Origin: Pelagibacterium luteolum
Lineage (GTDB): Bacteria; Pseudomonadota; Alphaproteobacteria; Rhizobiales; Devosiaceae
Length of the DNA stretch: 52,923 bases
Reading direction: 5' to 3'
Assembly: GCF_900100665.1 (NCBI RefSeq)
Contig: NZ_FNCS01000020.1
Coordinates: forward strand, 1 to 52,923
The position numbers and the translations under genes are program-made. Below the pieces are notes generated by a model. The model was not told where the DNA came from. It saw only the letters and a program-made list of their open reading frames with translations, and ran no database searches. Below, in pieces: positions 1 to 5,942 of the stretch (positions within the stretch are counted from its first letter, which is position 1; each line of letters starts with the position of its first letter).

Positions 1-2
1 TG

Positions 3-131
3 GACGATGAGGTTGAGGCGCTGCGTCCTGCGGGCCCACGGCGCAAGCACGCCATGCTCCACTCGCTCGGCAAATATCTTCTGTCCACACAGCACGCTGT
101 TGCATCGAAATCGGCGGGCTTTGACGAGTAA
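3..131 (+). CDS. C-terminal fragment of an unrecognised protein, cut by the window edge
   Basis: An open frame enters from the left edge and stops with TAA at 129-131, giving 42 residues ending KSAGFDE. It is rich in Arg, Lys and His in the first half (GPRRKHAML), with a short helix-like end. No start or domain is visible, so no function is offered. It may be the last gene of a mobile or accessory segment, because the following genes are small DNA-binding proteins. It could also be a chance open end; 43 codons without a stop is weak evidence. Confidence 0.4.
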   Translation, partial: DDEVEALRPAGPRRKHAMLHSLGKYLLSTQHAVASKSAGFDE

Positions 132-442
132 CCTGACTCGACGGCCGCCAAGCGGGAGGTCGGAGGCCTTTCGCCAATAATGACTATGGATACTTCGGCT
201 GCTCCGCCCACAAGAGGGGCAAGCACTTCCCGTTTGACGAGGGCGGACGCTGATCTCGAGATGACTGTCTCTCTCCAGCGTCGTCTCGATGATGAAACCT
301 GACGGTAAAAGCGACGAAGTTCCAAGCTTGCGCGCCATTGCAGTGATTCCTCTCAAAAGGAAATCACACCGCTCGATTGCACCAAATGTGAGTCAGAGCC
401 AATATTCCATGCCGAATGACATGGGGTAGGGCGGCTTGGCGC
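132..442. other. Intergenic stretch with no supported gene
   Basis: About 310 bases between the partial gene at the left edge and the leftward gene ending at 443. Stops are frequent in all frames. I see no tRNA, no convincing terminator and no long repeat here. A short leftward frame overlaps the end of the next gene but has no ribosome site. Confidence 0.5.
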
Positions 443-958
443 TTAGAAGTCACTTGAACGCCCCTTGCTCTGCCGCTCGCGCTTCCAGCGATCGACCTTC
501 TTGAGCGCGTCTCGTCCAGCGGGCGATATGACCACCAACTTGTGTCCGGCCGGATCTTTCCCGCGATCGACCACAAAGCCCTTTCCGAGTAGGTCCTCAA
601 TTGTGCGAGGACCGCATCTGTCGATGTCGGCGAATGTCTTGGGTCTCTTCTGAGTGGCAAGCCAGCGGAGGATGACAACGGTGCGCCTGTCCAAGGGCAC
701 CAAAGGCCGCGAAAACAAAAAGCTGCTCACTTCGCGAGTCTTGATGCCCTCATGGATCGTTCTTAGGGCTCTGCTTGATCGTGGCGCCCGCATCTCCTGC
801 CATATGGCCAGAAGGTCGGCTTCGCTGAACAGGACAGTGCGGCCCGTCACAGAGCAGTTGCCGGTACGGCGCCCCAAGCGCGCCAAGGCGTTTTTGTTCA
901 AGCGCAGGCGTTCCGCTGCCTCGGCCAAGCTGTAGATTTTGTCTAGCTGCTCGCTCAC
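443..958 (-). CDS. Helix-turn-helix DNA-binding protein, excisionase-like N-terminus
   Basis: A 171-residue protein. Residues about 9-55 (SLAEAAERLRLNKNALARLG, then a beta-wing with TVLFSEADLL) fit a MerR/excisionase-type winged helix in which a hinge selects a DNA site. The C-terminal half (LRWLATQKRPKTFADI to DALKKVDRWK) looks like a second winged-helix module of the kind that reads a Lys/Arg-rich end onto DNA. The start codon overlaps the stop of the upstream gene by four bases (ATGA), so the two are translationally coupled and probably act together. Role is inferred as a regulator or recombination directionality factor; no integrase partner is in view. Confidence 0.6.
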   Translation of the reverse strand: MSEQLDKIYSLAEAAERLRLNKNALARLGRRTGNCSVTGRTVLFSEADLLAIWQEMRAPRSSRALRTIHEGIKTREVSSFLFSRPLVPLDRRTVVILRWLATQKRPKTFADIDRCGPRTIEDLLGKGFVVDRGKDPAGHKLVVISPAGRDALKKVDRWKRERQSKGRSSDF

Positions 959-1227
959 TGAGCTGCCTCGTAATCTACGACGGCCTGCCGAGATATTCTG
1001 ATTAGCCTGCCGGCGCGAAACGATTGCAGGTTGCCGGCATTTACCAAGTCACGCACATGCTGGTGTGAGCAGTTCCAGCGCTTGGCCAGTGTTTCTGGAG
1101 TGTAGGGTCGCAGCGACTCGTCGGGTTTCGCAAGCACTGCCTTCTTAAGTAGGCGCAGCCGCTCTGTGACCGAGCATATGTCACGCTCGATCGCCTCTAT
1201 TGCTTCCTCAAGTTCTGAATTCGTCAA
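955..1227 (-). CDS. Small excisionase-family (HTH_17-like) DNA-binding protein
   Basis: 90 residues. The N-terminal 35 residues are an amphipathic coiled-coil-like helix (SELEEAIEAIERDICSVTER). Residues about 42-88 match the excisionase/HTH_17 pattern: YTPETLAKRWNCSHQHVRDL followed by a basic turn (GNLQSFRAGRLIRISRQAV) ending in the typical DYE. Such proteins bend DNA at attachment sites or act as small repressors. It is the first gene of a two-gene leftward unit with the 171-residue protein, overlapping it by ATGA. The coiled coil suggests dimerisation. Function beyond DNA binding is not shown. Confidence 0.65.
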   Translation of the reverse strand: MTNSELEEAIEAIERDICSVTERLRLLKKAVLAKPDESLRPYTPETLAKRWNCSHQHVRDLVNAGNLQSFRAGRLIRISRQAVVDYEAAQ

Positions 1228-1325
1228 TGCACCACCTTTACTCGTTGGATTTCGGGTTTCTCCGTTCTCCTCGAGTGGTGGTGCGGTGGTGACGCGTTAT
1301 TAGGTTAGCAGGGAGAGGCGAGCCG

Positions 1326-1556
1326 TCAAGCTTTCAAGGCAACGCCTGGGCCAGTTGCTGTGTCGTCGGGATCGAGGAACTGGACGCCGGCTGCCTCGAA
1401 GGTTTTCACCAGTAAGTTGTTGGTCGCGAACTGCAACGTCGAGCGACCCGCTTCGAAGTTCCGAATGGTCGCGTTGCCAATGCCAGATTCATCCGCAAGG
1501 CGCCGCTGTGACCAGTCGATAAGGGCTCTGGCTGCGCGGCATTGTGCGGGTGTCAT
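1326..1556 (-). CDS. Small XRE-family transcriptional regulator
   Basis: 76 residues, almost entirely one Cro/C1-type helix-turn-helix: helices at about 4-14, ADESGIGNATIRNFEAGRS as the turn and recognition helix, then a short tail FEAAGVQFLDPDDTATGPGV. The GPGV-type ending is common among small orphan XRE proteins of rhizobia and relatives. It is read leftward, 98 bp upstream of the excisionase-like pair, and separated by AT-rich DNA from the small rightward gene at 1700. It probably controls the neighbouring accessory genes or itself; targets cannot be seen. Confidence 0.7.
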   Translation of the reverse strand: MTPAQCRAARALIDWSQRRLADESGIGNATIRNFEAGRSTLQFATNNLLVKTFEAAGVQFLDPDDTATGPGVALKA

Positions 1557-1699
1557 GTGCTTCGTCTCCGGTAGGTCATTGCACCCACCTTTAGCACCAG
1601 AGAAACAATTTCGCCACTCCTAGCGATTTTAGCTTGCAACGTGGTTAACTATCGTTTATCGCTAGTTTTAACGGAAATCATTACTTTAGGAGGATCGAC

Positions 1700-1852
1700 A
1701 TGAGCACCAAGCACAAGGCCACCGACCGTACCATTACCCTCGGCGACCTAATTATCATTCTTCAGGCGGCACGCGAGGCAGAACGCGACACAGGTGCCGA
1801 CATTGCGGACTCGTTGATGGACATCCTACTGGAAGAGGCAGCGGAGGCGTAA
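1700..1852 (+). CDS. Small acidic hypothetical protein (50 aa)
   Basis: ATG at 1700 is preceded by a strong Shine-Dalgarno AGGAGG at 1688-1693 with a normal 6-base gap, which is the main reason for calling this gene. The product starts MSTKHKATDRTITLGDLI and ends in acidic residues (DILLEEAAEA). It is predicted mostly helical, with no cysteines, signal or membrane segment. It ends 8 bp before tRNA-Arg. I do not recognise the family; small acidic proteins of this size next to XRE regulators are common in mobile elements, but that is context only. Confidence 0.55.
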   Translation: MSTKHKATDRTITLGDLIIILQAAREAERDTGADIADSLMDILLEEAAEA

Positions 1853-1860
1853 CGTAAAAC

Positions 1861-1937
1861 GGTCCCGTAGCTCAGCTGGATAGAGCAGCCGACTTCTGAT
1901 CGGCAAGTCGCACGTTCGAATCGTGCCGGGATCGCCA
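1861..1937 (+). tRNA. tRNA-Arg (anticodon TCT)
   Basis: A full cloverleaf is readable: acceptor GGTCCCG pairing with CGGGATC, a D arm with CTCAGCTGGATAGAG, an anticodon stem GCCGA/TCGGC around loop CTTCTGA giving anticodon TCT, a T arm with GTTCGAATC, discriminator G and encoded CCA. It reads AGA codons. No partial copy of its 3' end was found elsewhere in the window, so there is no sign that it serves as an attachment site here. Confidence 0.93.
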
Positions 1938-2226
1938 CAGCTTGCCGCTGCCTCTCACCACAGGCCCGTACCTATATGGTCGGGTCGAGCCACCCGTAAG
2001 GGCGCTTGCAGGGGTAGCGGGAGAACTAGTTCAGCTTGACACGCTCGGCTGAATTCGTATGGTTGAGACATCGCCCTAACAAGGCCAGTCGCCGCTCGCA
2101 ACCCATTTCGCGGCTCTTCCGTACATCGTAACCGCCCGCAAGGGCATGTTTGGCACGTCCATACAGTGGGCTTCCGCCGAGCACGTTTTGACATGCGCTC
2201 GAGTGGCGCAAGCGAGGAGAATTGAA

Positions 2227-2526
2227 ATGGATCAAGATACACTGGCGGAGACTTTTTTAGACCAAGCCGAGTGGCGCGAACGGAAAGCAGCCGAGTTTCC
2301 TGACGACGAGCGAAATACCGCAGCGGCAAAGCACCTGCGCGCGTTAGCTGCGACAGCCAATGAAGTGGATCAGACGCTACTCACAGCGGCCGAGGAATTG
2401 TTCGAAGATGCACCCGATATTGAAGTGTGGACCGAAATGCTAAGGCAAGAAGGGTTTGCCTCTGAGCACTCTTCAGCGGCGGAGTTTGTGAAAGCGTTTA
2501 TCAGCAAGAGGTCTTCGGGCCACTAA
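2227..2526 (+). CDS. Hypothetical acidic helical protein (99 aa)
   Basis: ATG at 2227 follows a GAGGAG ribosome site at about 2214-2219. The product begins MDQDTLAETFLDQAEW and is dominated by Ala, Glu and Asp helices (AAKHLRALAATANEVDQTLL, EELFEDAPDIEVWTEML), ending SKRSSGH. There are no cysteines, membrane segments or motifs that I recognise. Longer in-frame starts exist upstream but lack a ribosome site and cross the preceding non-coding stretch. A perfect 6-bp hairpin and a terminator-like hairpin follow it, so it is probably a single-gene unit. Confidence 0.6.
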   Translation: MDQDTLAETFLDQAEWRERKAAEFPDDERNTAAAKHLRALAATANEVDQTLLTAAEELFEDAPDIEVWTEMLRQEGFASEHSSAAEFVKAFISKRSSGH

Positions 2527-2553
2527 TCTGGCACTGTTGCCAGATACAGGCGG

Positions 2554-2584
2554 ACCCCATCGCTTAACGGTGGTGGGGTTTCTC
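2554..2584 (+). terminator. Rho-independent terminator after the 99-aa gene
   Basis: ACCCCA at 2554-2559 pairs with TGGGGT at 2574-2579, extended inward by several wobble pairs, and is followed by TTTCTC. It lies 28 bp after the stop of the gene at 2227-2526. A smaller perfect hairpin (TCTGGC/GCCAGA, 2527-2544) sits between them. The T tract is short, so strength is uncertain. Confidence 0.55.
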
Positions 2585-2626
2585 TATGCGGGGCAGGGGA
2601 TGGAAACACGCGGAATCCGTGTCGCG

Positions 2627-2730
2627 CATGTCGCGCGTGTGTCGTGGTCCGCTGCCTGCGCTGATTGTCATTCGTTACAAATCAAAGGCTTAGCTTCCCA
2701 TCCATTCCGCGACACATGCGACATGTTTTT
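2627..2730 (+). other. Long imperfect inverted repeat ending in a T5 tract
   Basis: The arm at 2627-2644 (CATGTCGC, then TGTGTCG) is complementary to 2710-2725 (CGACACA, then GCGACATG) with a small internal bulge, and is followed directly by TTTTT at 2726-2730. The loop is about 65 bases. It lies just outside the 3' end of tRNA-Gln. It may be a terminator for rightward transcription or the stem of a small RNA; no promoter is evident. Confidence 0.35.
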
Positions 2731-2763
2731 GAGAGATTTTCGGACTAAGTCATTGATTTTGTT

Positions 2764-2837
2764 TGGCTGGGGAACCTGGATTCGAACCAGGACTAACGGA
2801 GTCAGAGTCCGTGGGTCTACCGTTAACCTATTCCCCA
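2764..2837 (-). tRNA. tRNA-Gln (anticodon CTG), reconstituted at the prophage left end
   Basis: Read on the minus strand the gene starts TGGGGAA at 2837, has an anticodon stem ACGGA/TCCGT around loop CTCTGAC (anticodon at 2805-2803), a T arm with GGTTCGAATCC, acceptor TTCCCCA, discriminator G and encoded CCA ending at 2764. Its 5' half, from the first base to just past the anticodon loop, is the left copy of the prophage attachment core. The gene is complete, but its upstream DNA is now phage DNA: int ends 43 bp upstream on the same strand. Confidence 0.95.
2800..2837. repeat. attL core, 38-bp direct repeat
   Basis: Identical over 38 bases to 36460-36497. It covers tRNA-Gln from its first base through the anticodon loop. 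Flanks diverge at both ends (base 2799 against 36459, and 2838 against 36498), which fixes the limits. The strand-exchange point is likely in the anticodon stem-loop, a common position for tyrosine recombinases; this is inference. Confidence 0.93.
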
Positions 2838-2859
2838 AAAGCCTTTTGGATCAGTGTCT

Positions 2860-2908
2860 TACCGTTACGGTATTTGATGGTTAGACACTCTTGCGAGAGC
2901 GGTTAGAC
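2860..2908. promoter_or_regulatory. Candidate left-arm integrase sites
   Basis: Two copies of GGTTAGAC, at 2879-2886 and 2901-2908, spaced 22 bp, lie inside the left phage end and overlap the 3' end of int. A perfect TACCGT-T-ACGGTA palindrome at 2860-2872 lies between them and the core. Matching GGTTAGAC copies occur on the right arm. Lambda-type integrases bind short direct repeats of this kind outside the core, so these are proposed as arm-type sites. Confidence 0.45.
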
Positions 2909-3957
2909 AATTTCCGTTCTCGTGATGTGCCGCCTTGTAGCAGATTTGCCATGTCGATCAAGACCCCATTTGCGTCTGCGTTCGACGCATAGTGTTCTGT
3001 CATCTTCCAATTCTCGTGGCCGACGTAATCCTTGATCTGGTCCAAGGAATAGCCCAGCGCTCTCAGGTCCGTTGCCACCGAATGGCGCAGGCCATGGAGC
3101 GTTATGCCGGGATCCGCAATCCCGCGCTCGATGCACTTGGCGAAGAACTTCCGCTGAGAGGCTGTAAAGCCCGCATCAGACCATCCCTCCCCATACGAAT
3201 TTAAACAGAGCATGACGGCATCGCCCTGGGGCGCCACTGCTATTGCCGCGTCCAGAATCGTGCGGAGCTTGCCGACCACAGGCAGCTTCATCGTCTTGCC
3301 GGTCTTGCTGGTCCGAAACGACAGGAAACCATTCTTGTAGGCAGACTGCGGCAGCTTGAGAATGTCGCCGCGGCGCATGCCCAGATAGCGTGCGAGGGCC
3401 AAGGGCAGGCGTAAGTGATCCGGTGCGACTGCAAGCACGTTGTCGCGCTCTGGCAGGCTCCACGGTCTATTCTCGCGCTTGCGATCCGCCGCCATTTTGG
3501 CTTTGGCCAGCCCGGTGACGGGGTTCTTCTCAACCAGTCCGTATTCGGCGCCGTGGCGAAACGCGCTCGAAAGCATGGCCATCATGTGATTGGTGAAGCC
3601 GGCGCGCTTTGCCTTGATCGCCTTGTCGCGGAGCTTGGCCATGAAGGCGGTGTCCATCAGGTGCAGCGGCGTGCCAGCGATCGGCTGCAGATAGTCCATG
3701 CACTTTTGATAGTCGGACTTGGTGCGCGTCGCCAGATCGGTAAAGGGCGGAGCTTTCTTGTAGCTCTCCAACAGCCCAGCCAGCGTGCCAGACTTCGGCG
3801 CTGCCGGCGCATGGAGTTTGTCGAGGCGGGCAACCTCGGCGGCTATCTCGGCGCCTGATAGTGTGGCGTCGATCGCCGTTCCGCTCTTGCGGTGATAAAG
3901 GCGCAGCGTGCCGTGGCGGTCCTTGTACCGCTTAACGCCCTTCACTTGCACCCTCAT
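2881..3957 (-). CDS. int: Tyrosine-recombinase phage integrase
   Basis: 358 residues. It catalyses site-specific recombination between the phage site and tRNA-Gln. The N-terminal arm-binding and core-binding region spans about 1-160 (SAM-like helices around SDYQKCMDYL). The catalytic domain carries Arg195 (GMRRGD), Lys near 219-221 (SKTGKT), His288-x-x-Arg291 (HGLRHS), His314 (VGHENW) and nucleophile Tyr323 (TEHYAS), all six in order. It overlaps the upstream excisionase-like gene by 26 bp and is the last gene of the leftward early operon. Its stop codon lies 43 bp before the 5' end of tRNA-Gln, so read-through could supply tRNA transcription. Confidence 0.96.
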   Translation of the reverse strand: MRVQVKGVKRYKDRHGTLRLYHRKSGTAIDATLSGAEIAAEVARLDKLHAPAAPKSGTLAGLLESYKKAPPFTDLATRTKSDYQKCMDYLQPIAGTPLHLMDTAFMAKLRDKAIKAKRAGFTNHMMAMLSSAFRHGAEYGLVEKNPVTGLAKAKMAADRKRENRPWSLPERDNVLAVAPDHLRLPLALARYLGMRRGDILKLPQSAYKNGFLSFRTSKTGKTMKLPVVGKLRTILDAAIAVAPQGDAVMLCLNSYGEGWSDAGFTASQRKFFAKCIERGIADPGITLHGLRHSVATDLRALGYSLDQIKDYVGHENWKMTEHYASNADANGVLIDMANLLQGGTSRERKLSNRSRKSV

Positions 3958-4189
3958 CGAGTTTCCTTAGCCAGTCGTCTGCCATTGATGGCTGGCTAAG
4001 CGATTGGGCATCTGCCCAACGGTCAAGGTCTCGCACGTCGTAACGCACGCTTTCCCCGATCTTAACAGGCGAAACCCGGACATGTGCCTTGAGGCTGTTG
4101 ACTGAGCCCAGCCCGAGATAAGCAGCGGCCTGCTGTGGCGTGAGCATGCGACGTGGGGGAAGGGGCGGGACGTGCGATATTTCAGTCAT
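3932..4189 (-). CDS. AlpA/excisionase-like DNA-binding protein
   Basis: 85 residues. Residues about 16-60 match the excisionase/AlpA helix-turn-helix: RMLTPQQAAAYLGLGSVNSL, a basic wing (HVRVSPVKIGESVRYDVRDL) and the usual DRWADAQ. Such proteins direct the integrase towards excision or switch on int. It lies directly upstream of int and overlaps it by 26 bp, which strongly suggests coupled expression. It may be Xis or an activator; the sequence alone does not separate these. Confidence 0.75.
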   Translation of the reverse strand: MTEISHVPPLPPRRMLTPQQAAAYLGLGSVNSLKAHVRVSPVKIGESVRYDVRDLDRWADAQSLSQPSMADDWLRKLDEGASEGR

Positions 4190-4358
4190 CGTACCATCCC
4201 GCCGCTGTTCTGATTGCGGCCAAAACCCAAAAGAACGCTGGCACCCACCAGAGCCAAACAGCCCTGTCAGATAATATCACTTGTTCTGATAGGCCCGTGG
4301 CCATGTTGGCGCACTCCCACGCGATGAGGGCACAAGCGACCGTCCACGAAAATCTCAT
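4182..4358 (-). CDS. Small membrane protein of the early operon (58 aa)
   Basis: ATG at 4358-4356 overlaps the stop of the upstream gene as ATGA, which decides this start over a longer one at 4382. The product MRFSWTVACALIAWECANM has one hydrophobic segment at about 3-20 and a second Trp-rich one at about 33-52 (AVWLWWVPAFFWVLAAI). It overlaps the excisionase-like gene by 8 bp. Small two-segment membrane proteins in early prophage operons sometimes act in superinfection exclusion, but nothing here proves that. Confidence 0.55.
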   Translation of the reverse strand: MRFSWTVACALIAWECANMATGLSEQVILSDRAVWLWWVPAFFWVLAAIRTAAGWYDD

Positions 4359-4600
4359 GCAAGCCCTCGGATTTCCTGCCACTTCGCATTGGCGGCATCC
4401 TGTGCGCCCTCGAAGCTGTCAAACGGCCCCATGATAGTGCTGGACGCGCTGACCGCGCTCTTGGGGTTGCGCAGGCGATAGGAGGCGGTGAACAGGCCAC
4501 GATCCTCTACGATGAGGAACTGCCATGCCCCTGCCCGGGCGAGGTAGCTGGGCAGGGGCATCATTGGATGCGGGTGTGGTTTGAAGGTGAGCGTGTTCAT
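4355..4600 (-). CDS. Hypothetical early phage protein (81 aa)
   Basis: Start ATG at 4600 overlaps the stop of the upstream gene by four bases, and the stop overlaps the next start, so it is tightly packed in the leftward operon. The sequence begins MNTLTFKPHPHPMMPLPSYL and ends FDSFEGAQDAANAKWQEIRG, an alpha/beta pattern like small phage proteins with a single sheet and a C-terminal helix. No catalytic motif or membrane segment is present. I do not recognise the family. Confidence 0.6.
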   Translation of the reverse strand: MNTLTFKPHPHPMMPLPSYLARAGAWQFLIVEDRGLFTASYRLRNPKSAVSASSTIMGPFDSFEGAQDAANAKWQEIRGLA

Positions 4601-4806
4601 GTGCGCGGCCCATCCTTGTGCATGCCCAGCAACCCTTGCGCATCGAGCATCTTTTCGCGGGCCTCAAAGAGCGTGTCCGCGATGCACTGCTGGTCGTATT
4701 CGGTTTCGGCGCTCTCCATTGCCAGATGGATTGCAGAGACCATGGCGATGGCTCTATTGAGCGCATCGCCGGCCTTGCCGACTGGGTTTGTTTCGGTGGC
4801 GCTCAT
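4597..4806 (-). CDS. Hypothetical helical early phage protein (69 aa)
   Basis: The product MSATETNPVGKAGDALNRAI is predicted nearly all helix, with acidic and Ala-rich faces (MESAETEYDQQCIADTLFEA) and one cysteine. It overlaps both neighbours by four bases. No known domain is visible. Its place in a run of overlapping small genes between the CI-controlled promoter and int suggests an accessory early role such as host takeover or regulation; this is inference from position. Confidence 0.6.
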   Translation of the reverse strand: MSATETNPVGKAGDALNRAIAMVSAIHLAMESAETEYDQQCIADTLFEAREKMLDAQGLLGMHKDGPRT

Positions 4807-5174
4807 GCTGCCACCACTGGCTTTGCTGACCAGAACGCCATGCGCTGCAGGAGCTCGGGGAGAGTGTCCCCGCCGGAGCCAAAGCTGCAGTGGTGGTGCA
4901 TCAGTAGGCGCAGGCGGCGGTCTTCGTCTGCGGGATTGGCAAATCGCACTTGCTCAAGGCGCTTGATGAGCGCATCGGCAAGACCAAGGACGTAGGTTTC
5001 ACCTATATCTGCAATGAAATCCGCTCCGGGGTAATAGCTGTGATCGCTGCGACTTGCCCGGGGTTGGTTCTGGATAGAGAGGCTGGCCAGGTTGAGCTGC
5101 TGCAGTCCGTCATAGGCCAGCTCGAAGTCGAGAATTGCCCAGCCGGTCATATCGAATTTTGGTGCGGTGATCAT
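4803..5174 (-). CDS. Hypothetical early phage protein (123 aa)
   Basis: Begins MITAPKFDMTGWAILDFELA and contains a His-rich central stretch (RRLRLLMHHHCSFGSGGDTL). No membrane segment is seen. The mixed hydrophobic pattern suggests a small globular fold. It overlaps the upstream gene by four bases and the downstream gene likewise. The HHHC cluster could bind a metal, but spacing does not fit a known zinc motif. Family not recognised. Confidence 0.6.
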   Translation of the reverse strand: MITAPKFDMTGWAILDFELAYDGLQQLNLASLSIQNQPRASRSDHSYYPGADFIADIGETYVLGLADALIKRLEQVRFANPADEDRRLRLLMHHHCSFGSGGDTLPELLQRMAFWSAKPVVAA

Positions 5175-5458
5175 TGGGCAACCCTGTCTTGTGCGAGCAG
5201 GTAATCTGTTGCGAACTCGGCCTCTTTGAGCAGTGCTTCGACGCGGCGCGATGATTCAAAAATGAGCCGCTGGGCGAGAGCTAAATTTTCCTTCGACGGC
5301 ACGGCGTCCTCAAGCAGGGTTTCGACGCGTAGCATCAACGTGGTGGTGATGGTCAGGTCGATTGCGACTTCGTTCATCATGTCGACAGCGCTGTTGCTGA
5401 TGACCTGAAAAGGCTTGCGCTCTTTTGGTGTTTCGGTGTTAGTTTGCAGGGAAACCAT
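5171..5458 (-). CDS. Hypothetical helical early phage protein (95 aa)
   Basis: The start is ATG at 5458-5456 (MVSLQTNTETPKERK) because GGAGG lies 5 bases upstream; an earlier in-frame ATG at 5470 would sit inside that ribosome site. The rest is helical (MMNEVAIDLTITTTLMLRVE, ALLKEAEFATDYLLAQDR), possibly a coiled-coil dimer. The leader pairs with the ribosome site (see 5463-5487). Family not recognised. Confidence 0.6.
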   Translation of the reverse strand: MVSLQTNTETPKERKPFQVISNSAVDMMNEVAIDLTITTTLMLRVETLLEDAVPSKENLALAQRLIFESSRRVEALLKEAEFATDYLLAQDRVAQ

Positions 5459-5462
5459 ATTT

Positions 5463-5487
5463 ACCTCCAACGGTGTTTGGTTGAAGG
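5463..5487 (-). promoter_or_regulatory. Hairpin sequestering the ribosome site of the 95-aa gene
   Basis: On the minus strand CCTTCAA (5487-5481) can pair with TTGGAGG (5470-5464), 7 bp with one G-U, loop about 10. The GGAGG needed for initiation at 5458 is inside the stem. The 14-nt segment ACACCGTTGGAGGT is repeated exactly before the gene starting at 5851. Confidence 0.5.
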
Positions 5488-5526
5488 CTCGGGACAGGTT
5501 GCCGCCTGCCCGAGCCCTTTTGTTTT
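5486..5526 (+). terminator. Terminator-like hairpin facing against the early operon
   Basis: GGCTCGGG (5486-5493) pairs with CCCGAGCC (5509-5516), with further pairing of AGG/CCT inside, and is followed on the plus strand by CTTTTGTTTT. In the minus (operon) direction no T tract follows. As drawn it would stop rightward transcription running antisense to the early operon, and only impede the operon itself. Confidence 0.5.
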
Positions 5527-5851
5527 AGGCGCGGTAGGCGTCGAAGCTGTCGAGCAGCAAGAACAACTGTTCCCTGTCCAAGCATTCCGATGTCTGCATA
5601 TGCATGCGGAGATAGCCGATCTTCCGGCGCATCTCCCCACAGTTGGCAGGGGTGTGCGCCAGAAGGGCGTAGAGCGTCGCGTTCTCGTGCTCGTCGGCTG
5701 CTTCGTGCTCTTCGCGCTGCTCGTCAGTGACGGTGCGGCCTTCTTCTTCGGCCGCCATTTCGTCGGCTAAGGTGATGGCACGATCAAACCGCGCCATAGC
5801 GGCAGAGTGATCTGCAATCCGGTCGTAGATATTGATGGTCGAAGCGGACAT
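5525..5851 (-). CDS. Hypothetical early phage protein, first gene of the leftward operon (108 aa)
   Basis: ATG at 5851 has GGAGG 7 bases upstream. The product MSASTINIYDRIADHSAAMA is helical and acidic in the middle (DEMAAEEEGRTVTDEQREEH), followed by a second helix pair ending LLLDSFDAYRA. It is soluble and lacks recognised motifs. As the first gene after the leftward promoter, it is expected to be made earliest on induction. Its ribosome site lies within a perfect hairpin (5859-5882). Confidence 0.6.
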   Translation of the reverse strand: MSASTINIYDRIADHSAAMARFDRAITLADEMAAEEEGRTVTDEQREEHEAADEHENATLYALLAHTPANCGEMRRKIGYLRMHMQTSECLDREQLFLLLDSFDAYRA

Positions 5852-5857
5852 TGAAAA

Positions 5858-5882
5858 ACCTCCAACGGTGTGTCGCTGGAGG
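5858..5882 (-). promoter_or_regulatory. Hairpin sequestering the ribosome site of the first leftward gene
   Basis: On the minus strand CCTCCA (5882-5877) pairs perfectly with TGGAGG (5864-5859), loop 12. The pair hides GGAGG. Together with the same arrangement at 5463-5487 it suggests translation-level control of two genes in the operon. Confidence 0.5.
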
Positions 5883-5884
5883 TC

Positions 5885-5938
5885 ATTTAATGCCTAATGC
5901 ATTATTAAGTCAATGCGCATCGTGCGAAAATCGTGCGA
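5885..5938 (-). promoter_or_regulatory. Leftward early promoter with candidate CI operators
   Basis: On the minus strand TTGACT (5913-5908) and TTAAAT (5890-5885) are separated by 17 bp and point at the gene starting at 5851. Upstream, TCGTGCGA occurs twice at 5920-5927 and 5931-5938, 11 bp apart, one helical turn. The same TCGTGC word occurs at the rightward promoter. A TAATGCATTA palindrome at 5895-5904 lies in the spacer. Confidence 0.6.
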
Positions 5939-5942
5939 TTTG

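Noticed and set aside
1861-1937. tRNA-Arg as a second attachment site
   Set aside because: No repeat of its 3' end was found in the window and no integrase lies next to it; it remains possible outside the window.
2537-2884. A 115-codon rightward open frame
   Set aside because: It runs through a terminator, a long hairpin and tRNA-Gln, and has no ribosome site.
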